Source: Bdellovibrionales bacterium (lineage in GTDB: Bacteria > Bdellovibrionota > UBA1018 > CAIMNF01). From it: a stretch of 64,000 nucleotides of DNA. Location: NCBI GenBank assembly GCA_947372355.1, contig CANBTI010000002.1:1-64000 (forward strand). The letters are read 5' to 3'. Made by a program: the position numbers and the translations under genes. The notes beneath the pieces were generated by a model. It was not told where the DNA came from, made no database searches, and saw only the letters and a list, made by a program, of their open reading frames with translations. Positions 24,689 to 33,322 of this stretch are shown here, piece by piece (position 1 is the stretch's first letter; each line of letters begins with the position of its first letter).

Positions 24689-27600
24689 AGAAAAAAAAGC
24701 TTAAACTTGCTTTTGCTTTCTTTTTTGGAATTGTAGGCATTAGTCTGCTTGCGGGTATTCTGTTCTTAGAGAGTCAATATTTTGCAAATATCGTTAAAAA
24801 AGCAATTTCTGAGCGTGCTCCAAAATCACTAGGAATCGTCGGTGATTTTAACAATGTTAAGTTGTATTTTTTTCCGCCTGGAATTGGATTAGCAAATCCT
24901 AAAGTACAAATTCAAAAAAATAATGTTTCAAAACTTCCCATTGAGGCTTCCATTGAAGCAAATGAACTCAGACTCCACTTTGAGCCCATCCAAATGCTTT
25001 CAGGCACCTTGGAAGTTTCTAAAATGGTAGTAAAAGAAGGTTCAGTAATCGCGAAAGTAGGAGCGGATGCCTTTAAGCCAAAAGCTGCAAAGAAAAAAGG
25101 CAGTCCGTTTAGTTTTGATCAATTATTAGAACTTCAGATTAATGGCGTTGAATTTGAAAACACATATTTATCTGTTGAAATAGAAACTCCAAATAATGTA
25201 GAAAAAATTATTAAAACAGAGTTTGTAGTGAAGCAACTGCTGGCACATAAAGAAAAATTTGAAAATCATGCTGTCCTTAAAACTTCAGCTTTGGTGAACG
25301 CAGTGAAGTTGGATATTCCAAAAGAAATTGCAGATATACCGATTCATGAAGCATCTGAATTAGAATGGAACTTGGTATTTTCTGATGAGGAAGTGTTGTT
25401 GTCATTGCTTCGAGTTCAGCTTTACGGCATGGAACTTTCTACTCAGGGAAAAGTAAGAGGAAATATTTTTGATATTCAAGCAAAGCTGAAGTCAGATCTT
25501 GAAGAGTTTTTCTCAGATAATGAGATTAGTCATGAAGTGAAGGGTGATGTATCTGCGAGTCTTAACGTGCAGGGCGATATTAAGAATTTTGAAAAAACAT
25601 TAAAAGGTCAATATCAAATTGCCGGTAATGGATTAAAGTGGAGAGATGCTTTTGCAGAATCTCTAGTGGGAGAAGGTGATATTGACTTAGCTGGGAAAAA
25701 AATTGAAATTAAAAATATTAGCTTGTATGAAAAAGCCAATCAAGATCAAGGTGGGATCATTAAGATCTCTGATGGAATTATTCCACTACAATCTTCTTTA
25801 GATGGTATTAAAGCCAGAATAAATTTTACCAACGCACCCATGCATTGGGCTGGTGGGGCAGTTTTGAGAAATGTTTTTCCATTAGAGGGTAGTATTAATG
25901 GTTCTGCACAAATCACATCCTCAAATAAAAAAATTGAAATTAAACCAGATCTTGAAGTTAAAAATTTTGCTCTCACCAATCAAAAATATAAAACACCAAG
26001 ACCTTTGCATTTTGTATTAAAGCCAAAGGAAACGGTTCATTTGAACGGATTGATCACCCATCAAAATGGCAAATTGAACTTCCAACAAGTAGCCGTCAAT
26101 CTCAAAAACACAAAACTAGAAGTGTTGGGATCCATTGATTCCAAAGATGGATTTGATTTGCACGCTAAGGGATTCTTGGATCTTTTAGATTTCAATGAGA
26201 TCTCTGAAATTCCTATCAGAGGCTCTGGTCCATTAAGTGCATTAGTGAGTGGAGATAGTGAAGGTGTGATCATTAATTTTGATACTGAATTAAAAGATGC
26301 AGAATACATCAGCTTGAAGCTTGGAGAGGTGAAGGGTAGAATTACTTACGACGAGCAGGCAGATGAGCTTCGATTTAGTAAGATCCATGCTAAAAATCAA
26401 AAAACATTTTATTCGTTGGAGGATGGACTCATTGATTTGAGTGATGCCTCGGAATTAAAGCTTCCTATTGTCATCCACTCGGGCAGAATTGAAGATTTAA
26501 TTCAAATTTTAGGATCAATGGTTAAAAAAATTTCTTGGTTCCCTGTTGAGTTAAAAGGGGAAGTTCATGGCTTGGTTGATTTACATGGGAAAACTGATTT
26601 TGATAAAATGATTATTGATTCCAGTTTAGAGGGCGTTGATTGGAGTTTTATGGGAGAGCGCGCCCGTAAAATTAAAATGAATGTTGGATATGATCAAGGC
26701 ACCTATTTCGCAAGAAATGTTGTTCTTTCTAAAACCGCTGGAACGATTAATGGGTTTATAGATTTTAACTCGAAAAACGAGAACTTAGATTGGAGTTTTT
26801 CTACCGATTCATTCTCTCTCAATGACATTGATTTTTTTGAAAGACTCGAAATTCCAGCAAGATCTAAAATTGAGGTTAAGAGTACTGGTACGGGGAATAT
26901 TAATCATTTAATTTCAAATACCAGTGGGAGATTTTATCAAACTCAAATTAAGGGAGATGTTCTAGATCCCACATCATTTAATCTGGAAGTCAGTGAAAGT
27001 ACTTTGCGAGCCAACCTAGATGTATTTGGTAAAAGATTTCATTCAACTTTAAAATATGCACTGATTCCAAAACAGCCCTCCAGTTTAAATCTAGAGTTTA
27101 ATAACTTTGATTTTTCACCAGCTTTATTGATTTTAAATCCAAAACTATTGGATGATCCTAATTTACAGGCATTAGTGGATGGACGGTTTCAATTTGATTT
27201 CCTCAGCACTCAATCTGAACTCGCCAGGGGAGAAATACAGCTTAGAAAGTATATTTTGAAGAAAACAGGTTTTTCACTCACTTTAGAAAAACCATTACAA
27301 TCGGCCATTCAACTCGGGTATTTCAGTATCAGCCCCACAATTTTTAAGTTTAACGATGATCAATTAGTTCTTTCCGGTGAAGGTAAAAGGGGAGATATTG
27401 ATTTAAATTTAAAGGGTAAAATTGATTTAGCATTTGCTGAAATATTTAGTTCTTCCATTCAGAAAATTAATGGAAAAGCGGATGTAGATGTTGGCATATC
27501 GGGTCCTTTAAAGAATCTCAGATTTAATGGTGATATTGATTTTTCCAATGCCTACGTTTTAATGAGATGGTTACAAACTCCATTTGAAGAAATGGATGGA

Positions 27601-28746
27601 TCTATTAAACTGAGACAAAACATAATTTATATTGAAGGAATTGATTCCTATTTGGGAGATGATGTTTTTTCTTTGAATGGAAAAATTGAAACCTTTGCTC
27701 AAAAATTTCCAGCTTTAGATCTCCGCGCTCAATTTGATGATAATAAGGTTAAAATGCAGCCATTAGAATTGGCTCAAGTTAAAGGTGTTGCCAACATTAA
27801 AGGAGATCATCCTCCTTATTTGATTAGTGGGACACTAGATGTATCACAGGCTCTTTGGACAAAAAGTTTTAGTCAGTCCTCTGGGGCTACTACGAGTGCG
27901 AATCGATTTGCTCCTTCAAACGTAGAAAAACAAACTTCAAATAATTTATTTAATCTAGATCTCATGATTAATGCACCTCAGGGCTTTTATGTGAGAAACG
28001 AAGTGATGGATGGGGAATTTAAAGGACGGGTAAAATTAATTGGACCTCCTGATAATCCAAAAATGTTGGGTGAGGGACAATTGGTTCAAGGTAAGGTGTT
28101 GTTTAGGGATCGACCATTTATTTTAGAAAGTGTTAAAATTAATTTTGATGATCCATACGTGATTAATCCTAAGTTCAATGCTTCAGCAATTTCAGAAATT
28201 AATCAGTATAAAATACGAGTTTTGGCATTTGGAAGATCTAGTTCATGGAAAGCTGAATTCAACAGCACCCCTTACTTATCAGAGGGTGAAATCTTTTCTT
28301 TGCTTGCTTCAGGTTTAACAACAACCGAAAATGGCCGCTTTCGAACGCGAGATCGAAGTTATGTAAATCAAGGTGAAGCCGCATCACTGGTATTGCATTC
28401 TATGGATTTTGGTAAAGATGTTCAAAGTAAAACTGGTTTTCAATTTGATGTAGAAGAAGCAGTCGATATGCAATCGGCAAACAGTATTTTTAGACCACAA
28501 AGTAGTGCTGATAATGTCGCTGCTCCTAAATTGGTAATTAAGCGGCAGGTGGGACGCAAGATTGGTCTCGCATTTGGAAGTACGGTAGGTGTGGGCAACC
28601 AAGTTCAGCGAGAAGTGAATGCAGAATATAAATTGAGTAATTCTGTATCGGTATTAGGTGTTTGGAATAATATTGAAGAAGCAAATACTCGTGAAACTCG
28701 AACCTCTTTTGGTTTAGATTTAAAACTGAATCGAAGGTTTAAGTGA
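24685..28746 (+). CDS. tamB: TamB-like (AsmA/DUF490) inner-membrane-anchored envelope protein
   Basis: This is a very long beta-rich protein (1353 aa) of the AsmA-like lipid-bridge/TAM family. It has an N-terminal signal anchor (LAFAFFFGIVGISLLAGILFL) and an AsmA-like start (ERAPKSLGIVGDFNNVKLYFFPPGIGL). Roughly 1000 residues of repeating beta strands follow. The conserved C-terminal DUF490 region includes LNLDLMINAPQGFYVRNEVMDG-like strands, GEGQLVQGKVLFRDRPFILES, VKINFDDPYVINPKFN and YLSEGEIFSLLASGL. Such proteins span the periplasm and are implicated in phospholipid transport or OMP assembly. The last residues overlap the Omp85 gene (GTGA), matching the conserved tamB-tamA pairing. Confidence 0.9.
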   Translation: MKKKKLKLAFAFFFGIVGISLLAGILFLESQYFANIVKKAISERAPKSLGIVGDFNNVKLYFFPPGIGLANPKVQIQKNNVSKLPIEASIEANELRLHFEPIQMLSGTLEVSKMVVKEGSVIAKVGADAFKPKAAKKKGSPFSFDQLLELQINGVEFENTYLSVEIETPNNVEKIIKTEFVVKQLLAHKEKFENHAVLKTSALVNAVKLDIPKEIADIPIHEASELEWNLVFSDEEVLLSLLRVQLYGMELSTQGKVRGNIFDIQAKLKSDLEEFFSDNEISHEVKGDVSASLNVQGDIKNFEKTLKGQYQIAGNGLKWRDAFAESLVGEGDIDLAGKKIEIKNISLYEKANQDQGGIIKISDGIIPLQSSLDGIKARINFTNAPMHWAGGAVLRNVFPLEGSINGSAQITSSNKKIEIKPDLEVKNFALTNQKYKTPRPLHFVLKPKETVHLNGLITHQNGKLNFQQVAVNLKNTKLEVLGSIDSKDGFDLHAKGFLDLLDFNEISEIPIRGSGPLSALVSGDSEGVIINFDTELKDAEYISLKLGEVKGRITYDEQADELRFSKIHAKNQKTFYSLEDGLIDLSDASELKLPIVIHSGRIEDLIQILGSMVKKISWFPVELKGEVHGLVDLHGKTDFDKMIIDSSLEGVDWSFMGERARKIKMNVGYDQGTYFARNVVLSKTAGTINGFIDFNSKNENLDWSFSTDSFSLNDIDFFERLEIPARSKIEVKSTGTGNINHLISNTSGRFYQTQIKGDVLDPTSFNLEVSESTLRANLDVFGKRFHSTLKYALIPKQPSSLNLEFNNFDFSPALLILNPKLLDDPNLQALVDGRFQFDFLSTQSELARGEIQLRKYILKKTGFSLTLEKPLQSAIQLGYFSISPTIFKFNDDQLVLSGEGKRGDIDLNLKGKIDLAFAEIFSSSIQKINGKADVDVGISGPLKNLRFNGDIDFSNAYVLMRWLQTPFEEMDGSIKLRQNIIYIEGIDSYLGDDVFSLNGKIETFAQKFPALDLRAQFDDNKVKMQPLELAQVKGVANIKGDHPPYLISGTLDVSQALWTKSFSQSSGATTSANRFAPSNVEKQTSNNLFNLDLMINAPQGFYVRNEVMDGEFKGRVKLIGPPDNPKMLGEGQLVQGKVLFRDRPFILESVKINFDDPYVINPKFNASAISEINQYKIRVLAFGRSSSWKAEFNSTPYLSEGEIFSLLASGLTTTENGRFRTRDRSYVNQGEAASLVLHSMDFGKDVQSKTGFQFDVEEAVDMQSANSIFRPQSSADNVAAPKLVIKRQVGRKIGLAFGSTVGVGNQVQREVNAEYKLSNSVSVLGVWNNIEEANTRETRTSFGLDLKLNRRFK

Positions 28747-31292
28747 AAAAGTTTCTACTAGCGCTACTTCTCATTTCTACGTCATCTTGGGCAGTGCCCA
28801 TTGATGAAATTCACATTGAAGGAGATGGCGTTAGCTATGATCAAATTCAAACTCTAAAATCCTTATCTGGTTTTTTACCAGGAGATGAATTTGAAAAGCC
28901 AAAAAACCTAAGAAATATTGAAAAATTTCAGGAGTTCTTTCAAGCTAAAGGTTACGTCAATGTACAGGTTAATGATTCATTTGAAAAAAATAAAAGTTCA
29001 AAATTTGTTCTTAATTATCACTTAAAGCTGGGCGAGCCATTAAAGTTAATTAAGATCGAAATTTCACCAAAAACGGAAGGTTTAACAGGTGAAATTTCTC
29101 AAAAACTATTACAAACAGTAGAGTTAAAGCCCAATGAACTTTTGGATCGCGATCGAATTAAAGATATGAAGCGTTCCATTGAGGTTTCACTTCTTGCCCA
29201 AAATTTTATTGATTCTAAAGTTTCCGATATTCGAACAGAGCCACTAGGTAACAATTCTTTTAAGGTAATATTCACTATTGATCTTGGGCAAAGGGTTTCA
29301 TTCTCCATGATTGGAAATGAGTATTTTTCTAGAAATGAACTAGCTTCAATTATCGATGAGCAACGGCAAGTGGGTTTGGGAAGAGATTATATTTCCGTTT
29401 TAATGAATAGATTATCAGAGCATTACGTAGAATTTGGTTTTCGTTCTGTAGAAATTTTACCTTATACCTTTGAATCCAATGATAAAGAACCAAGAAAGGT
29501 GATTTTTGAAATTAAGGAGGGACCAAGGGTTCGTATTCACCAGGTGATCTTTGATGGTCAGGAAATGTTTTCAACCAAAGAATTGGAGAAGATATTTTAT
29601 GAAAATGCTAGCGATCGAATTCAGGCCAAAATATATAACGAAAAGATGGTGGAGGCCGCTGCTCAGCGAGCCGTAGAGGAGTTAAAAAAGAGGGGCTTTT
29701 TATCTGCCAAATTGATAGCCATTAAAAGCGAAGAAGCTCAAAAAAATAATGTTAACATTCGTATTTTCATCAACGAAGGTGTTCAAACCACCATTCAATC
29801 AATCGATTTTTCAGGCAATCATGTATTTACTGCCGAAGCACTCAAGCAATTTCTTGGTTTAAAAGAAGAGCAACCTTTGGGTTTGTTAAAGTTAGAAGAG
29901 GGTCTAGAAAGAATCAGAAAAGAATATAGAAATCTTGGTTATTTAGACGTGAAAATTTCAAATGAAAATTCTGGAAATCTAACCACCTATTCAGAAAGAA
30001 ATCAGTTTGCATTTTTAAATATTGAGATTGATGAAGGGACGCAGTGGTTTTACTCCCAATTGAAAATTTTCGGGACCGAGAAGACTCAAAATATTGTGAT
30101 TGAACGTGAAATTGTGCTTCAGGTGAATGAACCCATTTCAGAAAAAAAATTATTGGATACGGAAGATCGCCTGCGTAGATTGGGAATATTTAGTCAGGTG
30201 ACCATTGAACTCACACCAAGCGATCAAGGTGGTAAGTACAAGGATTTGAAAGTCTCTGTTTCTGAGGCTGTACCAGGAAACATGGGTCTCGGAATGGGAT
30301 TTCGAAACGATCTAGGTGTTCGGGTATTTGGTGAAGTCACCTACGCAAACTTGTGGGGTCTTAATCATGCATGGGTTTTCAACACGAGTGTGAATCGTCG
30401 TTTAAGTGATTATCGATTTTTAGAATTTAGTGCACAAACTGGATACATTTGGCCTTGGTTCACTTTGGGAGAAACTACTTTTCGTCCCAATCTTTCAGCT
30501 GAAAGACGTCAATATAGAGAGTTTGATGCTGAAACTTATGCATTTTCCATGACCTTTGAAAGAATGTTACTGAAATCTCCAAAACTTTCGGGATCGCTCA
30601 CTTATACCATTGAGCAAATCAGCCAATTTAACGCTGTAGATACAACTCAGAATCAGCAAATTCGAATTGGATCTATTACGCCCCAGTTGAAATTAGATTT
30701 ACGGGACCACCCATTAACTCCAAAAAGTGGCTTTTTTGCCTCGACTTCTTTTGAGTATGCGAACTCTCTATTGGGCTCCCAGGGCAATCCTTTACCAGTA
30801 AATTATGGCCGATTTCAAACGAGGGGCGATATTTACTTCGATTTTATTCCTCATGTCGTTTGGTACACGAGTTTACGAGGGGGCTGGTTAAAGAATTTTG
30901 CTCATACTTATGGAACGGCTAGTAACTTTTCCATTCCTTTGATTAAGCAATTTGCATTGGGTGGTGTGAGCTCTATGCGCGGGTACTTAGAGCAGGAAAT
31001 TAACGTTCAAGCTGACGATAAGGAGCGGAGGGTTCAAAACTTCATGACCTACGTTAACTATCGAACACAATTCGACTTTTACGCCTCCCAGAACCTCAGC
31101 TTGGGGCCATTTATGGATGCCGGAAACCTCAATGTAAACCAACTTTCTCTAGGGGCACTCCAGTACGGAACAGGGGTAGGACTGCGTTATATGACGCCCG
31201 TAGGACCGGTTAATTTCGACTGGGGATTCAAGCTTTTCCCTAAACCGGGGGCTGAGACGAATGTTTTTTATTTTTCGCTGGGTGTAAACTGA
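28743..31292 (+). CDS. Omp85-family outer-membrane protein (BamA/TamA-like) with about six POTRA units
   Basis: This is an 849-aa outer-membrane assembly protein. A signal peptide (FLLALLLISTSSWA) is followed by about 485 periplasmic residues. There I count six POTRA-like units, each marked by the G-[YF]-x-x-[AVS] turn: KGYVNVQV (about 70), QNFIDSKV (152), FGFRSVEI (229), RGFLSAKL (316), LGYLDVKI (397), LGIFSQVTI (479). The barrel begins around 505 (GLGMGFRNDLGVR) and contains the Omp85 lid-lock-type motif SSMRGYLEQE and final strands PVGPVNFDWGFKL and FYFSLGVN. It starts with GTG in a GTGA overlap with tamB. E. coli TamA has three POTRAs in 577 aa and BamA five in 810, so this is BamA-sized yet TamB-linked. 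Which role it plays cannot be settled here. Confidence 0.92.
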   Translation: MKKFLLALLLISTSSWAVPIDEIHIEGDGVSYDQIQTLKSLSGFLPGDEFEKPKNLRNIEKFQEFFQAKGYVNVQVNDSFEKNKSSKFVLNYHLKLGEPLKLIKIEISPKTEGLTGEISQKLLQTVELKPNELLDRDRIKDMKRSIEVSLLAQNFIDSKVSDIRTEPLGNNSFKVIFTIDLGQRVSFSMIGNEYFSRNELASIIDEQRQVGLGRDYISVLMNRLSEHYVEFGFRSVEILPYTFESNDKEPRKVIFEIKEGPRVRIHQVIFDGQEMFSTKELEKIFYENASDRIQAKIYNEKMVEAAAQRAVEELKKRGFLSAKLIAIKSEEAQKNNVNIRIFINEGVQTTIQSIDFSGNHVFTAEALKQFLGLKEEQPLGLLKLEEGLERIRKEYRNLGYLDVKISNENSGNLTTYSERNQFAFLNIEIDEGTQWFYSQLKIFGTEKTQNIVIEREIVLQVNEPISEKKLLDTEDRLRRLGIFSQVTIELTPSDQGGKYKDLKVSVSEAVPGNMGLGMGFRNDLGVRVFGEVTYANLWGLNHAWVFNTSVNRRLSDYRFLEFSAQTGYIWPWFTLGETTFRPNLSAERRQYREFDAETYAFSMTFERMLLKSPKLSGSLTYTIEQISQFNAVDTTQNQQIRIGSITPQLKLDLRDHPLTPKSGFFASTSFEYANSLLGSQGNPLPVNYGRFQTRGDIYFDFIPHVVWYTSLRGGWLKNFAHTYGTASNFSIPLIKQFALGGVSSMRGYLEQEINVQADDKERRVQNFMTYVNYRTQFDFYASQNLSLGPFMDAGNLNVNQLSLGALQYGTGVGLRYMTPVGPVNFDWGFKLFPKPGAETNVFYFSLGVN

Positions 31293-31301
31293 ATTTAAAA
31301 A

Positions 31302-31330
31302 TTGACTCATCAGCAAGCCTCAGGTATTTC
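31302..31330 (+). promoter_or_regulatory. Candidate promoter for rplM-rpsI
   Basis: TTGACT (5 of 6 to the -35 consensus), a 17-bp spacer and TATTTC (weak -10) lie just upstream of rplM, between the Omp85 stop and the rplM ATG. The predicted transcription start would leave only a few untranslated bases, and no clear Shine-Dalgarno is present. Confidence 0.4.
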
Positions 31331-31339
31331 TTTCAGGCT

Positions 31340-31855
31340 ATGTTTCAACAAAAATCTTATTTAGCTAAACAAGTTGGCGCTCATTTCTTCGAAATTAAAG
31401 GCCCGAATGCCCCAAAATGGTACATCATCGATGCAAAAGATCAGGTAGTAGGCCGTCTTGCTTCAATGATTGCAAAAATCATTATTGGTAAACACAAAAC
31501 TACTTATACTCCACATGTGGATACCGGTGATTTCGTAATTGTAATCAACGCAGATAAAGTAGTTTTCACTCGTAATAAACTCGATGATAAAATTTATCGT
31601 GATTATTCTGGATATGTAAGTGGTTTGAAAGAGCGTACTGCTCGCCAAATGCTTGCTACTAAACCAGAAGAAATTATTACTCGTGCTGTTTGGGGAATGA
31701 CCAACAAGTCTACTCTCGCTCGTCACCAAGTGAAAAAATTAAAAGTGTATGCAGGTACAGAGCATCCACACGCATCTCAACAACCAACCGAAGTTTCTGC
31801 TGCAGCTAAATACCGTTCAGTATTTGAGAAAAAAGCAGAATTCAAAAAAGCTTAA
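31340..31855 (+). CDS. rplM: 50S ribosomal protein L13
   Basis: This is a large-subunit r-protein. KWYIIDAKDQVVGRLASMIA, GKHKTTYTPHVDTGDFVIVINADKV, AVWGMTNKSTLARHQVKKLKVY and GTEHPHASQQP match L13 throughout. It is 171 aa against 142 in E. coli, with about 12 extra residues at the N-terminus (MFQQKSYLAKQVGAHFFEIKGPNAP) and about 15 at the C-terminus (SAAAKYRSVFEKKAEFKKA). No later ATG fits the conserved start, so the long N-terminus looks real. It is followed by rpsI after 13 bp, the universal rplM-rpsI pair. Confidence 0.97.
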   Translation: MFQQKSYLAKQVGAHFFEIKGPNAPKWYIIDAKDQVVGRLASMIAKIIIGKHKTTYTPHVDTGDFVIVINADKVVFTRNKLDDKIYRDYSGYVSGLKERTARQMLATKPEEIITRAVWGMTNKSTLARHQVKKLKVYAGTEHPHASQQPTEVSAAAKYRSVFEKKAEFKKA

Positions 31856-31868
31856 TTAGGGATTATCA

Positions 31869-32279
31869 ATGGCTCAAACTATCGAAAAAGAAATCAGTAA
31901 TGTAGGAAAACGTAAAACAGCAATTGCTCGTGTTTACCTTCGCCCCCGTAAGGGTGAGATGGGCATGATCAATGTGAATGGTCGTTCTTTGGAAGCTTAC
32001 TTCCCACGTCCAGCACTTCAAAAAATTGCTATGCAATCTTTAGATCTCACCAGCACTAACGGACAATTTGATATTTACGTTAACGTTGCAGGTGGAGGAA
32101 TTTCTGCACAAGCTTCAGCTATCCGTCACGGTGTTGCTAAAGCATTAAACGAGTTAGACTTAGCATTGCGTCCAGTTTTGAAAAAAGCTGGATTCCTTAC
32201 TCGCGATTCTCGTAAAGTTGAGCGTAAAAAATACGGCTTGGCTGGTGCTCGTAAGAGATACCAATTCTCTAAACGTTAA
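31869..32279 (+). CDS. rpsI: 30S ribosomal protein S9
   Basis: This is a small-subunit r-protein whose C-terminal tail reaches the P site. Readable S9 motifs are [83 protein letters not shown]; the last ends in the universal KR(F/Y)QFSKR. It is 136 aa, normal. Ribosome-binding site TTAGGGA lies upstream of the ATG. It ends the operon: a strong terminator follows after about 50 bp. Confidence 0.98.
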   Translation: MAQTIEKEISNVGKRKTAIARVYLRPRKGEMGMINVNGRSLEAYFPRPALQKIAMQSLDLTSTNGQFDIYVNVAGGGISAQASAIRHGVAKALNELDLALRPVLKKAGFLTRDSRKVERKKYGLAGARKRYQFSKR

Positions 32280-32288
32280 TCTGTTTAC

Positions 32289-32323
32289 GAACCGAATGGT
32301 TCAAACTGTCACAAGATTGACAG
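32289..32323 (+). other. Two tandem small hairpins after rpsI
   Basis: Two short perfect stem-loops lie between the rpsI stop and its terminator: GAACC-GAAT-GGTTC and CTGTC-8 nt-GACAG. They would be part of the rpsI 3' UTR. No family is recognised. Confidence 0.45.
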
Positions 32324-32331
32324 AAAAGTTC

Positions 32332-32368
32332 AAAACGCGATCCAGGGAATCCTTGGATCGCGTTTTTT
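32332..32368 (+). terminator. Rho-independent terminator of rplM-rpsI
   Basis: AAAACGCGATCCAGG pairs with CCTTGGATCGCGTTTT (one mismatch, very short loop), followed by TTTTT. This is the strongest hairpin after the rpsI stop. Confidence 0.93.
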
Positions 32369-32428
32369 ATTTCTGCAAGTCTCTGAATTTGTGCGATAAT
32401 TTTATTATATAAAGGAACGCACATCTCT

Positions 32429-33223
32429 ATGAAAAAAATGACTCTCAATTTAATCGCACTATCGGCTTTGGTACTTACATTTTACTCTGTGGCACAAGCT
32501 GGAACTGTTGCTACTGTAAATGGAAAAGTAATTACCGATGAAGATCTGCAAGCATTGGTTGCAAACCTTCCTGAAGTTCAAAAGGGTAACTTATTAAAAG
32601 ATTCAGCTACTCGTAAGCAATTGGTAGAAAATTTAATTGATCAAGAATTAATGTACCAAGATGCAACAGCAAAAAAAGTGGAAAATTCAAAAGAATACAT
32701 TTCTGCTCTGAATGCGTTTAAAAAACAGGCGTTAGTGAATATTTTGGTTCAAAAGCAATTGGCTCCAAAAATTACAGAAGAAGCTGTTAAGACATATTAT
32801 TCAAAAAATAAAATAAAGTATTCGACTGATCAGGTACATGCTCAACACATTCTCCTTTCTTCTGAAAAAGAAGCTCAAGAAGTGCTAGCAGAAGTAAAAA
32901 AAGCAGGAACAGATTTCCAAAAAGTAGCTGAAACTAAATCTAAAGATCCATCAGCAAAAAACAATCGTGGTGATATCGGTTATTTTTCTCGCGATATGTT
33001 TGATCCAGCATTTGTAGAAGCATCATTCACTACCAAGGTAGGAGAAATTGTTGGACCAGTTAAATCTGCATTTGGTTACCACGTGATCAAAATTGTTGAT
33101 CGTAAAGTTGGAAAAAACCCTGAATTTGCTGAAGTAGAGCAAAAAGTAAGAACTGATCTTCAGCGTGAAACTCTTCAAGGATATGTTGCAGCGCTAAAGT
33201 TAAAAGCTAAAATTAAACAATAA
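32429..33223 (+). CDS. Periplasmic parvulin-type peptidyl-prolyl isomerase
   Basis: This is a PpiC/SurA-like chaperone. It has a signal peptide (LNLIALSALVLTFYSVAQA), a SurA_N-like helical region (VNGKVITDEDLQALVANLPEVQKG...LVENLIDQELMYQDA) and one rotamase domain (VHAQHILLSSEKEAQEVLAEV, GGDIGYFSRDMFDPAFVEASF-type, VKSAFGYHVIKIVDRK). A short C-terminal helix ends it. It has 264 aa and a single parvulin domain, so it is closer to PpiC/PrsA/Cj1289-type than to two-domain SurA. No lipobox is present, so it is soluble periplasmic. The ATG is preceded by AAAGGA at 12-nt spacing; a second ATG three codons in is possible. A terminator follows. Confidence 0.92.
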   Translation: MKKMTLNLIALSALVLTFYSVAQAGTVATVNGKVITDEDLQALVANLPEVQKGNLLKDSATRKQLVENLIDQELMYQDATAKKVENSKEYISALNAFKKQALVNILVQKQLAPKITEEAVKTYYSKNKIKYSTDQVHAQHILLSSEKEAQEVLAEVKKAGTDFQKVAETKSKDPSAKNNRGDIGYFSRDMFDPAFVEASFTTKVGEIVGPVKSAFGYHVIKIVDRKVGKNPEFAEVEQKVRTDLQRETLQGYVAALKLKAKIKQ

Positions 33224-33225
33224 TA

Positions 33226-33238
33226 GGTGTCTGACACC
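33226..33238. repeat. Short palindrome GGTGTC-T-GACACC
   Basis: A perfect 6-bp inverted repeat around one base lies 2 bp after the parvulin stop. From memory, similar GGTGTC(T/A)GACACC words occur as dispersed repeats in various bacterial genomes, sometimes near REP-type elements; I could not verify that here. Only this one copy was noticed in the window. Confidence 0.5.
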
Positions 33239-33265
33239 GTATTGATGTTAGGTGCGTTAAAAATT

Positions 33266-33299
33266 AAAAAGCCCGGAAGAATTTCTTCCGGGCTTTTTT
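33266..33299. terminator. Bidirectional terminator between parvulin and response regulator genes
   Basis: A 15-bp perfect stem AAAAAGCCCGGAAGA / TCTTCCGGGCTTTTT with loop ATTT is flanked by A and T tracts. It can terminate both the plus-strand parvulin gene and the minus-strand response regulator gene, which converge here. Confidence 0.95.
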
Positions 33300-33322
33300 G
33301 CGTTAAAATTTTAGATAAAATT

